Below, in pieces: positions 25,766-33,877 of a stretch of 64,000 nt of DNA. Made by a program: the position numbers and the translations under genes. How positions within the stretch are numbered: the stretch's first letter is position 1; the number at the start of each line of letters is the position of its first letter. The notes beneath the pieces were generated by a model, which was given only the letters and a program-made list of their open reading frames with translations, was not told the origin of the DNA and ran no database searches. Origin of the DNA: Actinomycetes bacterium (GTDB taxonomy: Bacteria; Actinomycetota; Actinomycetes; Mycobacteriales; Mycobacteriaceae); the NCBI GenBank assembly GCA_023432405.1, contig JAEYUQ010000025.1, positions 62,001 to 126,000 of the forward strand, in the 5' to 3' direction.

Positions 25766-26773
25766 ATGCCTCATGCAGCACGTCTTCACCAGTGGACTCC
25801 AGACCCTCTTGGCCCAGGCTTTAGCGCCACCACTCTGTCACTTGGAGCAGATCCCGACGGAGAGGGCGAGGTTGTCACGACCGTCGTCAAGTATGACAGC
25901 ACCTCACTGACGCCAAATTCTTCGGAATCCCATGCTGAGACTCAGCACTCCCAGACTGCCTACCTGTGGGTCCACGGAATATCTGATTACTTCTTCCACC
26001 GGCACGTTGCAGAGCATTTCACCACAGGAGATTTTTATGGGGTGGACCTGCGAAAGTGCGGACGCAGCCACAGAGGGCAACAACGGTGGCACTATGCCAG
26101 TGATCTGTCCTACTACTTTGAAGATCTCTACGCCGTCATGGACCTGCTCTCCGACTATCAGGAGGTGGTTATCATGGCACACTCCACCGGCGGCCTTATC
26201 GCTGCTCTCTGGCTTGACGACGCCCGTCGTCATCACCCGAGCGTCCATCAGAAGGTGTCCGGCCTGGTACTCAATAGTCCCTGGTTGGACATGATGTTTC
26301 CATCCTGGCTTGTCACAGCTCTCAAGCCGGTGATCAAAACTGTTGGCGCTTGGTATCCCCTGCTGAAAGTCAGTGCCGGGAAACACACAGCCTATGTAGA
26401 GTCCTTGCGGGACTGGGAATTCAATCCACGCTACAAACCATTAGCCGGACACACCAAATATCTTGGGTGGGCGCGCGCTATCATCCTGGGACAAGAAAAA
26501 GTTCACCGCCGTCAGGTGGACGTCGGCGTTCCGGTGTTGACTTTGTGTTCTGATCACTCCCTTCTCAAGAAATCCTGGACTCCTGAGGCAGATCATGCGG
26601 ATGTGATTCTGGATGTGGATCAAATCCAGAATCGCGCCCCCTTACTTGGGCAGGATGTCATCGTGACTGTGCTCCCAGGAGCTCGCCACGATGTTTTCCT
26701 GTCTGAAGATGAAGCCCGTGAGCAGGCATTTTCTGTCACTGATCAGTGGCTGGCGACCCACACACTACACTGA
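25766..26773 (+). CDS. Alpha/beta hydrolase (Rv2854-like)
   Basis: 335-residue serine hydrolase of unknown substrate. Seen: oxyanion-side LWVHGISDYFFH, nucleophile elbow MAHSTGG (Ser in HSTGG), and a C-terminal PGARHDVFLS with the likely catalytic His; an Asp in LTLCSDHS may complete the triad. The start is ATG 25766 or ATG 25757; the former has a TANNNT box 7 nt upstream and none has an SD. It ends 4 bp before mtr, so the two are probably co-transcribed, as in M. tuberculosis. It resembles monoacylglycerol-lipase-type serine hydrolases, but this is family-level inference. Confidence 0.8.
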   Translation: MPHAARLHQWTPDPLGPGFSATTLSLGADPDGEGEVVTTVVKYDSTSLTPNSSESHAETQHSQTAYLWVHGISDYFFHRHVAEHFTTGDFYGVDLRKCGRSHRGQQRWHYASDLSYYFEDLYAVMDLLSDYQEVVIMAHSTGGLIAALWLDDARRHHPSVHQKVSGLVLNSPWLDMMFPSWLVTALKPVIKTVGAWYPLLKVSAGKHTAYVESLRDWEFNPRYKPLAGHTKYLGWARAIILGQEKVHRRQVDVGVPVLTLCSDHSLLKKSWTPEADHADVILDVDQIQNRAPLLGQDVIVTVLPGARHDVFLSEDEAREQAFSVTDQWLATHTLH

Positions 26774-26777
26774 GCGC

Positions 26778-28172
26778 ATGACCTCAGGTGCTGTTCTCCC
26801 CGATGGAACTATCCACTACGACATCATTGTGATTGGGACTGGTTCTGGAAACACAATCATTGATGAGCGCTTTGACCAGTATTCAGTGGCACTCGTGGAA
26901 GAGGGCAGGTTTGGGGGAACCTGTATCAATGTGGGATGTATTCCTACCAAGATGTTTGTCCACACCGCAGACACCGCCCTAGCAATCAGACAAAGCGCTC
27001 GCCTCGGGTTATCCAGTGACCTTACCGAGGTACGGTGGCAGGACATCACAGAGCGCATCTTCGCGCATCGGATTGATCCCATCGTCCAGTCCGGACAGGA
27101 ATACCGGGTAGGAGATCGCACCCCTAACATCGACGTCTACCCTCACCACGCAGAATTTATCGGAGTCAAAAAGCTTAAGGTTGGAGACCACATACTCTCT
27201 GCCGATCAGATTGTTTTGGCAGCAGGATCTCGCGCAGTGATGCCTGAAGTCATCAGCAACTCTGGGGTTGATGTTGATACGAATGCCACTATCATGCGCG
27301 TACCCACGCAACCTCGCTCCCTCATCATTCTTGGTGGCGGATATATCGCTATGGAGTTTGCCCATATTTTCGACGCTCTGGGCACTCAGGTCACCATCAT
27401 CAGCCGCTCCGATCTCCTCCGCCATCTGGATGCGGATATTCAACGGCGCTTCAGTGACATAGCTGTCCACCGCTACGATGTTCGCCTTAATAGAACAGTT
27501 CGTTGTGTTACTCGTGGTGAGTCTGGAATCACTGTCACCCTTGACGACGCCTCTACTGTCACTGCCGAACGCCTCCTTGTGGCCACAGGGCGAAAGTCCA
27601 ACGCAGATCTTTTAAACCTGGAAAAATCCGGGATTGCCATGCACGGTGCGGAGGTTGCAGTTAATGATTATGGAGAAACCACTGTGCCCGGGGTGTGGGC
27701 TTTAGGTGATGTGTCTTCCCCATTCAAGCTCAAGCACGTTGCAAACTCTGAGGCTCGGACGATTCAGCACAATCTTCTTCACCCGAATGATCGACAACGG
27801 CTGAATCATGACTATGTGCCAGCTGCAGTCTTTACACATCCGCAAATAGCTACTGTGGGACTCACCGAAGCTCAAGCGCGGGAGCAGGGCTATAACGTGA
27901 CGGTTGCACTCCAACGGTATTCAGATGTGGCCTATGGCTGGGCAATGGAGGACGACACAGGCATAGCTAAACTCGTCGCAGACCGAGACACAGGTCAGCT
28001 TCTGGGCGCTCACTACATGGGCCCTCAAGCTTCAACGCTGATTCAACAACTCATTACGGTGATGGTGTATCACCTGGATCTACGGAACTTTGCGCGACAT
28101 CAGTACTGGATTCATCCGGGGCTTGCCGAAGTAACAGAAAACGCGCTTCTGGGGCTGGACTTCACGAGCTAG
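26778..28172 (+). CDS. mtr: Mycothione reductase
   Basis: NADPH-dependent flavoprotein disulfide reductase that regenerates mycothiol. 464 residues from ATG 26778: FAD motif VIGTGSGN, the redox-active disulfide GGTCINVGCIPTK (Cys49, Cys54), a second dinucleotide fold ILGGGYIAMEFAHIF, FAD-binding ALGDV, and the C-terminal HPGLAEV (His of the active-site base). The T-G-S-G-N start and IIDERF segment favour mycothione over glutathione or lipoamide enzymes, and mshB in the same window supports a mycothiol producer. The longer open frame back to 26691 overlaps the hydrolase. Confidence 0.93.
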   Translation: MTSGAVLPDGTIHYDIIVIGTGSGNTIIDERFDQYSVALVEEGRFGGTCINVGCIPTKMFVHTADTALAIRQSARLGLSSDLTEVRWQDITERIFAHRIDPIVQSGQEYRVGDRTPNIDVYPHHAEFIGVKKLKVGDHILSADQIVLAAGSRAVMPEVISNSGVDVDTNATIMRVPTQPRSLIILGGGYIAMEFAHIFDALGTQVTIISRSDLLRHLDADIQRRFSDIAVHRYDVRLNRTVRCVTRGESGITVTLDDASTVTAERLLVATGRKSNADLLNLEKSGIAMHGAEVAVNDYGETTVPGVWALGDVSSPFKLKHVANSEARTIQHNLLHPNDRQRLNHDYVPAAVFTHPQIATVGLTEAQAREQGYNVTVALQRYSDVAYGWAMEDDTGIAKLVADRDTGQLLGAHYMGPQASTLIQQLITVMVYHLDLRNFARHQYWIHPGLAEVTENALLGLDFTS

Positions 28173-28229
28173 GTTACATCGGCATGACGAGAAATAGTGT
28201 GATAGCTCCTCCTTGAGATAGAAAGCTAT

Positions 28230-29111
28230 CTACTCTTCATCGGGAAGAGTGAGTATCTCATTCCCATCTTCTGTAATCACAATGGTGTGCTCAAATTGTG
28301 CTGACCAAGAAAAGTCTGTGTTTTGAACAGTCCAGCCGTTGTCCCAGATCCTGTAATCCAATCCTCCGAGATTGATCATGGGCTCCACGGTAAGTGTCAT
28401 TCCCGGTTCCAGAACATTGCGATACACCGTGGAGTCATAATGCAAAACCACAAGGCCGTTATGGAATGTAGTGCCGATACCATGCCCGGTAAAATCCCGC
28501 ACGACTGAATAGCCAAAGCGATGGGCGTAGCTTTCAATTACTCGACCTATAACGTTGATCTCTCTACCGGGTTTGGCAGCTTTAATGCCTCGCATCATTG
28601 CTTTTTGAGTACGTTCCACGAGAAGTCTATGTTCACGAGACGGTTCACCTGCCCAAAAAGTGGCATTTGTATCACCATGAACTCCGTTTTTATACGCGGT
28701 AACGTCAATGTTCACGATATCCCCCTCCTCAATCACCGTGGTATCAGGAATACCGTGACAGACAATCTCATTGAGAGATACACAGCAGCTCTTGGGAAAA
28801 TCCATATAGCCCAAGGTGGATGGGTAGGCCCCGTAATCAAGGATGTACTCGTGAACGATACGATCTAGCTCGTCAGTCGTGACCCCAGGGGCAACAGCTT
28901 TGCCAGCAACCACCAAAGCGTTAGCGGCAATTTTGGAAGCCTCACGCATCTTCTCAATGGTTTCAGGAGTCTGAACGAAAGGCTCACCCATGTTTTCTTG
29001 AACAGAATCTTTCCAGACATATTCAGGACGTGGAATCGAGTCCGGAACAGTCCGAATAGAGGTGGGTGTACCAGGTACGAGATGAGCGCGTTCACTTGTC
29101 ATGCCCATCAT
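28230..29111 (-). CDS. map: Methionine aminopeptidase type I (MapB-like)
   Basis: Removes initiator Met from nascent proteins. 293 residues with a ~45-residue N-terminal extension rich in Pro before FVQTPETIEKMREA; this longer form is typical of the actinobacterial MapB. Metal ligands lie in GDIVNIDVT, HGDTNATF, DFTGHGIGTTFH and the C-terminal FEHTIVIT. Start ATG 29111 (SD AGGGA, 5 nt). Convergent with mtr; a short GATAGCT/AGCTATC stem (28201-28230) lies between them. Confidence 0.94.
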   Translation of the reverse strand: MMGMTSERAHLVPGTPTSIRTVPDSIPRPEYVWKDSVQENMGEPFVQTPETIEKMREASKIAANALVVAGKAVAPGVTTDELDRIVHEYILDYGAYPSTLGYMDFPKSCCVSLNEIVCHGIPDTTVIEEGDIVNIDVTAYKNGVHGDTNATFWAGEPSREHRLLVERTQKAMMRGIKAAKPGREINVIGRVIESYAHRFGYSVVRDFTGHGIGTTFHNGLVVLHYDSTVYRNVLEPGMTLTVEPMINLGGLDYRIWDNGWTVQNTDFSWSAQFEHTIVITEDGNEILTLPDEE

Positions 29112-29217
29112 GCTAGTCCCTGGATCATCTTCCCAGAGCTGAGCCCCAACTCCCTCTGGACACAGTTAAGAAACTGTGCTCCTTCCCCAGGAGAATGTTT
29201 TTTAAGAGGCTGTCCTT

Positions 29218-30369
29218 TTAAGGAACAATGACTTCAGTGCGCCCATCTGCAGTAAGACCGCGTTCTTGAGCCAAGCGATTGGCTTCCGAAATCAGAGTGT
29301 CAACGATGTCTGCTTCCGGAACTGTCTTAATGACTTCACCTGCAACAAAAATCTGCCCTTTACCATTACCGCTCGCCACCCCTAGATCGGCTTCGCGGGC
29401 TTCTCCTGGACCATTGACAACGCAACCCATCACCGCAACGCGAAGAGGATACTTGATGTCCTCGAAAGCCTTGCTAACATTCTCCGCCAGACTGTAGACA
29501 TCCACTTGGGCACGACCGCATGAGGGGCACGACACAATCTCCAGCTTCTTGGGACGCAGATTGAGCGACTGCAAAATCTGATCTCCCACTTTGACTTCCT
29601 CGACGGGGTCAGCAGACAAGGAGACGCGAATCGTATCACCGATGCCCTCAGCGAGAAGCACACCGAAAGCAACAGAAGACTTGATGGTGCCCTGGAAAGC
29701 AGGTCCAGCTTCGGTGACACCAAGGTGGAGAGGATAATCTGTTTTTTCGGCAAGTAGCCTATAGGCCTGCACCATAGTCACGGGATCGTGGTGCTTTACT
29801 GAGATGGCAATATCGTTGAACCCATACTCAGCAAAAAGATTGGCTTCATTGATAGCGGATTCCACAAGAGCTTCGGGAGTAGCTTTACCGTATTTTTCGA
29901 GCAACCGTTTATCCAAAGAGCCTGCGTTAATCCCAATGCGAATAGGTACATGGGCCTGACTGGCTGCCTCAGCAACCTCCTTGACCCTCCCATCGAATTC
30001 CTTGATATTGCCGGGATTCACACGAACTGCGGCACAACCCGCTTCAATGGCGGCAAAGATGTATTTCGGCTGAAAATGGATATCCGCGACAACCGGAATA
30101 GGAGACTTGGCGGCAATTGCAGGAAGGGCAGCGGCGTCGATAGTTTTGGGGCAAGCCACGCGCACGATGTCACAACCAGCCGCGTTAAGCTGCGCAATCT
30201 GCTGCAAGGTGGCGTTTATATCATGCGTCTTCGTATTCGTCATGGACTGCACCGAGACCGGGTAGTCTGAGCCCACACCAACCCCACCAACCATTATTTG
30301 GCGAGTCTTGCGCCGAGGGGCTAGAGGGGTGAGTGGAGTACCAGGAAGACCAAGTCCAATGGCAGCCAT
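29218..30369 (-). CDS. ispG: 4-hydroxy-3-methylbut-2-enyl diphosphate synthase (flavodoxin)
   Basis: [4Fe-4S] enzyme of the MEP isoprenoid pathway, converting MEcPP to HMBPP. 383 residues: VGVGSDYPVSVQSMTNTKT at the start, GCDIVRVACP, VADIHF, and the cluster Cys in SCPSCGR and GCVVNGPGE. Start ATG 30369 has SD AAGGAG 9 nt away; a GTG at 30387 would put the SD inside the gene. Downstream of rip1 and dxr in the order dxr-rip1-ispG conserved in mycobacteria. Confidence 0.96.
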   Translation of the reverse strand: MAAIGLGLPGTPLTPLAPRRKTRQIMVGGVGVGSDYPVSVQSMTNTKTHDINATLQQIAQLNAAGCDIVRVACPKTIDAAALPAIAAKSPIPVVADIHFQPKYIFAAIEAGCAAVRVNPGNIKEFDGRVKEVAEAASQAHVPIRIGINAGSLDKRLLEKYGKATPEALVESAINEANLFAEYGFNDIAISVKHHDPVTMVQAYRLLAEKTDYPLHLGVTEAGPAFQGTIKSSVAFGVLLAEGIGDTIRVSLSADPVEEVKVGDQILQSLNLRPKKLEIVSCPSCGRAQVDVYSLAENVSKAFEDIKYPLRVAVMGCVVNGPGEAREADLGVASGNGKGQIFVAGEVIKTVPEADIVDTLISEANRLAQERGLTADGRTEVIVP

Positions 30370-30438
30370 GACGGTTTTCTCCTTCACAAAGCTTGACTAC
30401 TTGTTACCTTCTGCAACGTCATGAGAAACACTCCCATG

Positions 30439-31647
30439 CTACTCGAAGAGCGTGATGGGGTTGATGACATCGGCCACTATAACGATTACGCCCACTGTCA
30501 GAAGAAGAGCGGCGACACCAGCCGTGAGAGGAAGGAGCTTGTTGTAATTAGCGGGAGGTCCAGGAGGAAGGCCACGAAGCTTCCGGAGAAAATCCCGCAG
30601 CTTTTCATAGAGCACAACAGCGATATGCCCGCCGTCGAGAGGTGGAAGTGGCACCAGATTGAAGAGGGCGAGGAATAGGTTCAAAGATGCCAACATCATC
30701 CAGAACATACCCCACAGAGAACGCTCGACAAGCTCACCACCAATCCGTGAAGCCCCTACCACCGACATTGGACTTTCAGTGTCACGCTCGCCACCGAAGA
30801 TACTGACGATGACACCGGGAATGGCCGCTGGGAATTTGGCCAACCCAATGACCGATTCCTTCAGCATGATGGCCCCATAGTCAGCAGCAGCAGGTATCGC
30901 GTCCACAGGAGAGTAGCGTCGAATGACATCGAGAGGAGCCGACACTAGCCCCACGGCACCTGCAGAGACAGAAGTTCCATCAGAGTTCAGCCGTTGAACA
31001 GAGGCAACAGTAACTGGAACCACCTGCTGCCCACTGTCTCGCAGAACTGTAAATTCCACTACCTGCTTGGGGCGAGTAAGCACATAATCTCTGATCTGCG
31101 AAAAACTTGTCACCGCAATACCATCTATGGCGGTAATTCGATCACCGGCTCGTATTCCTGCCTCAGCTGCCGGCCCAATGCCGTGACATGGGCTCAGCTC
31201 CGTGGAAGCTATTTGGTCTGAAACGCAGGACGTGGATTCCACCATCGGGGTGGTATCAGCATTCGGATCAGGGATCCCCGAGGTCATGGCCACACCAGCG
31301 AGAATGATGAAAGCCACGATGACGTTCGTGATAACCCCGCCGGAGAGAACCACAATGCGCTGCCAAGCAGGCTTATTGATCATGGCTACAGGTGCTTCCT
31401 CAGGGGTGACCGGATCCAGAGACGTCATTCCAGCGATGTCACAGAATCCGCCCAAGGGCAACCAATTGATGCCGTATTCTGTATGTCCACGACGAAAAGA
31501 CCACATTGTAGGTCCAAAACCTATGAAGTACCTGCGCACACGCATTCCAAAGAGACGCGCCATTGTCATGTGGCCTGCTTCGTGAAGAGCAATCGTAAGA
31601 CCTATGCCTAGTGCGAAAAGCGCAATTCCGACGATGTAAGCGAACAC
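30439..31647 (-). CDS. rip1: Site-2 intramembrane metalloprotease (Rip1/RseP, M50)
   Basis: Cuts transmembrane substrates such as anti-sigma factors. 402 residues: zinc motif HEAGH (22-26) in TM1, a periplasmic PDZ domain around residues 150-240 (GIRAGDRITAIDG), and the second active-site motif NLVPLPPLDGGH near residue 330, with a final TM helix. The M. tuberculosis ortholog position (Rv2869c) is the same, between dxr and gcpE. Substrates in this organism are unknown. Confidence 0.94.
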   Translation of the reverse strand: MFAYIVGIALFALGIGLTIALHEAGHMTMARLFGMRVRRYFIGFGPTMWSFRRGHTEYGINWLPLGGFCDIAGMTSLDPVTPEEAPVAMINKPAWQRIVVLSGGVITNVIVAFIILAGVAMTSGIPDPNADTTPMVESTSCVSDQIASTELSPCHGIGPAAEAGIRAGDRITAIDGIAVTSFSQIRDYVLTRPKQVVEFTVLRDSGQQVVPVTVASVQRLNSDGTSVSAGAVGLVSAPLDVIRRYSPVDAIPAAADYGAIMLKESVIGLAKFPAAIPGVIVSIFGGERDTESPMSVVGASRIGGELVERSLWGMFWMMLASLNLFLALFNLVPLPPLDGGHIAVVLYEKLRDFLRKLRGLPPGPPANYNKLLPLTAGVAALLLTVGVIVIVADVINPITLFE

Positions 31648-31670
31648 GTGCTATGCCTCAATTTCCCCAC

Positions 31671-32849
31671 TCACGCATATGCCACAGCAATGCGCTTGAT
31701 GATGTCTCGAGCTCTGAGTCTTGCTTCTGTTTCCACCTGAATGATGTCGTGGACGCTGTGCGGTTCTAAGGCGAACTCAGATGCGTTCTCAAGAACAGAA
31801 GAGATCACATCAACGATTTGAGGGAAGTGAATTCCTCCGTTCAGGAACGCTTGAGCTGCTTCTTCATTGGCAGCGTTATAAACCGCAGTATATGTCCCTC
31901 CATGCACAGCTACCTCACGGGCTAACTCCACCGCTGGAAAGGCCGTATTATCCACGGGCTCAAAGCTCCATGTAGCCGACTGCGTGAAATCAATAGCGGG
32001 CTCTGCCTCGGGAACGCGATCCGGCCAGTGTAAGGCGAGAGAAATGGGGAGTTTCATGGAGGGCAAGGACGCCTGCGCGATTGTTGCGCCGTCGCAAAAG
32101 GTAACCGCAGAATGCACTATGGATTGGGGGTGAACAGTTACTTCAATGTTGCGCGGATCAATATCGAAGAGCAAGGAAGCTTCAATCAGTTCCAGCCCTT
32201 TGTTCACCAAAGTAGCGGAATTCAAGGTGTTCATCTGCCCCATAGACCAGGTAGGATGTGCTGCTGCTTGCTGCGGAGTGACATCCCACATCTCTTCCCG
32301 CGTACACCCTCTGAAAGGGCCACCGGAGGCAGTGAGCACTAAACGAGACACTTCAGATTCTCTCCCACTGCGAAGACATTGAGCCATTGCGGAATGCTCC
32401 GAATCCACTGGAACCAGCTGACCAGGTTGAGCCATTGAGCGCACGAAAGCACCCCCGGCAACAAGCGATTCCTTGTTAGCCAAAGCGAGAGTAAGACCGA
32501 GTTCCAAGGTGGCTACTGTGGCATGTAAACCGATAGAACCCACCAAACCATTGAGCACGGTATCAGTATTGTCTGCCTGAGAACGAACAAGCTTTTCAGC
32601 GGAATCTGTACCACTGAGAGGGCTACCACCTAACTTCCTAGCGACGATCTCTGCCGAGGCAGAACTGGCCACAGCAACCTGGTCAGGCCGTAGTCCCAAC
32701 TCTCGGGCCTGCTGAACCACGAGATCAGGTTGTGAACCTCCTGCCGCTATGCCCACAACCCGAAACTTATCGGGATTGCTGGCAATAACCTCAAGAGCTT
32801 GAGTTCCGATTGATCCGGTGGATCCAAGGAGAAGAATGCGCTTAATCAC
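31671..32849 (-). CDS. dxr: 1-deoxy-D-xylulose 5-phosphate reductoisomerase
   Basis: Second enzyme of the MEP pathway (DXP to MEP, NADPH). About 392 residues: NADPH-binding LLGSTGSIGTQALEVI at the N terminus, NKESLVAGG, VDSEHSA (metal ligands), and LTASGGPFRG. Starts possible at GTG 32849 (gives VIKRILLLG, the usual beginning) or GTG 32876; I prefer 32849. Followed by rip1 and ispG; divergent from the DUF2631 gene. Together with ispG and map this conserves the mycobacterial order. Confidence 0.95.
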   Translation of the reverse strand: MIKRILLLGSTGSIGTQALEVIASNPDKFRVVGIAAGGSQPDLVVQQARELGLRPDQVAVASSASAEIVARKLGGSPLSGTDSAEKLVRSQADNTDTVLNGLVGSIGLHATVATLELGLTLALANKESLVAGGAFVRSMAQPGQLVPVDSEHSAMAQCLRSGRESEVSRLVLTASGGPFRGCTREEMWDVTPQQAAAHPTWSMGQMNTLNSATLVNKGLELIEASLLFDIDPRNIEVTVHPQSIVHSAVTFCDGATIAQASLPSMKLPISLALHWPDRVPEAEPAIDFTQSATWSFEPVDNTAFPAVELAREVAVHGGTYTAVYNAANEEAAQAFLNGGIHFPQIVDVISSVLENASEFALEPHSVHDIIQVETEARLRARDIIKRIAVAYA

Positions 32850-33058
32850 TGCTCTATTGTGACATCTAGACCTCACAGTAGTCAGGTGTGGTAGTCCGAA
32901 TGATTGAATTTAGCGCCCATACTGGTTTTCTCCTTGAGAAATGAAGCTTCATCTCACGCAGTGAGCTAGACTCCTTCCTGAAACTTTTGTGAGTTCAGAT
33001 GACATGTGCTGATAGTCCAGCGGATGTTTTAGCTCACAGCACATTGAAGGAGAAAGAC

Positions 33059-33484
33059 GTGGCAGGTTCTCACTCGATAAACCATAAGGTCTATAACGGC
33101 GTCTCCACAGAGGACGAGCCCTCAGCAAAATGGGGCTGGCACAATATTGGCAGCAAACCTGTTCAAATCTACGGCTGGTGTGCTGTTGTTCTGTTGCTCC
33201 TCCTGAACATTGGCAACCATCGAGGTCATGTGGAAACAATCTTCCTCATCACCTTGGCCGTTGTTATCGTGTTGCTCCTGGTTCTCGGTATGCTCAAGCC
33301 AAAGCTCAGTCAGGTGCGTACAGTAACAGCTCACAATAAGCCTCTGGGTTATGAAGAGCCGGAATGGGCTTATCTCCAGGCCACGCTCCAAGGGCCCTAT
33401 GCAGAACTCAGCGACTCTCAGCTACGCTCCCTTAACATTGATCCTTCTCGGGTAGCTCACCTTCGCTCCCTACCAGAGGCCTAA
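33059..33484 (+). CDS. DUF2631 membrane protein
   Basis: 141-residue protein restricted to mycolata-type actinobacteria, function unknown. Start GTG 33059 has SD GGAG 6 nt upstream. A polar N-terminal part ending in SAKWGWHNIG precedes two adjacent hydrophobic helices (QIYGWCAVVLLLLLNIGN, FLITLAVVIVLLLVLGM) and a cytoplasmic-type C-terminal tail (LSDSQLRSLNIDPSRVAHLRS). It is divergent from dxr, the position this family usually has. Strong terminator immediately after. Confidence 0.85.
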   Translation: MAGSHSINHKVYNGVSTEDEPSAKWGWHNIGSKPVQIYGWCAVVLLLLLNIGNHRGHVETIFLITLAVVIVLLLVLGMLKPKLSQVRTVTAHNKPLGYEEPEWAYLQATLQGPYAELSDSQLRSLNIDPSRVAHLRSLPEA

Positions 33485-33512
33485 GAGCTTTCGCTGAATC
33501 CTCATTCTTATG

Positions 33513-33550
33513 ACCCGCTCCCCTTCCGAGGGTGAGCGGGTTTTGTCTGT
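33513..33550 (+). terminator. Intrinsic terminator of the DUF2631 gene
   Basis: CCCGCTCCCCT / AGGG-T-GAGCGGG hairpin with a TCCG tetraloop (33514-33540) followed by TTTTGTCTGT. Confidence 0.93.
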
Positions 33551-33877
33551 CCCCGACGGTCTAAGCACACCTCGATTAGCGGGCCCTCCCCTACGAGACA
33601 AGTACTAGGCGCACAGGGACTTTGGTCCTACTCATGAATTACCTAACGGGTAATGACTGACGGACAGAAGATTCTTTTGAGGGAGTAGATGACTCCCGCT
33701 AAATGGCCATCCCCTTCCTATCCATGACAAAGGTTCTGGGGCTATCGACCGTTGGTACCTGGTGAGCTGTTGCGCCTGCCCTATCCTTGATTCTTGTTCT
33801 AGTGATGCTTGTTTCTTGGCTGTGGTCCGGGATTTCTACGGGCCAAGGGGCGATCTCAACAGCCAGCAAAAGCCCGC
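33551..33877. other. Gene-free convergent region with DosR-box-like palindrome
   Basis: No coding sequence I can support. GGGACTTTGGTCC (33616-33628) resembles the core of the DosR/DevR box (GGGACTNNNGTCCC type). TAATGA at 33651-33656 could be a -10 element; an 11-codon ORF (33653-33688) and a hairpin GGGAGT/ACTCCC (33681-33697) follow. A small RNA or leader is possible, but there is no downstream gene on the plus strand. The region is unusually long for this compact sequence. Confidence 0.4.
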
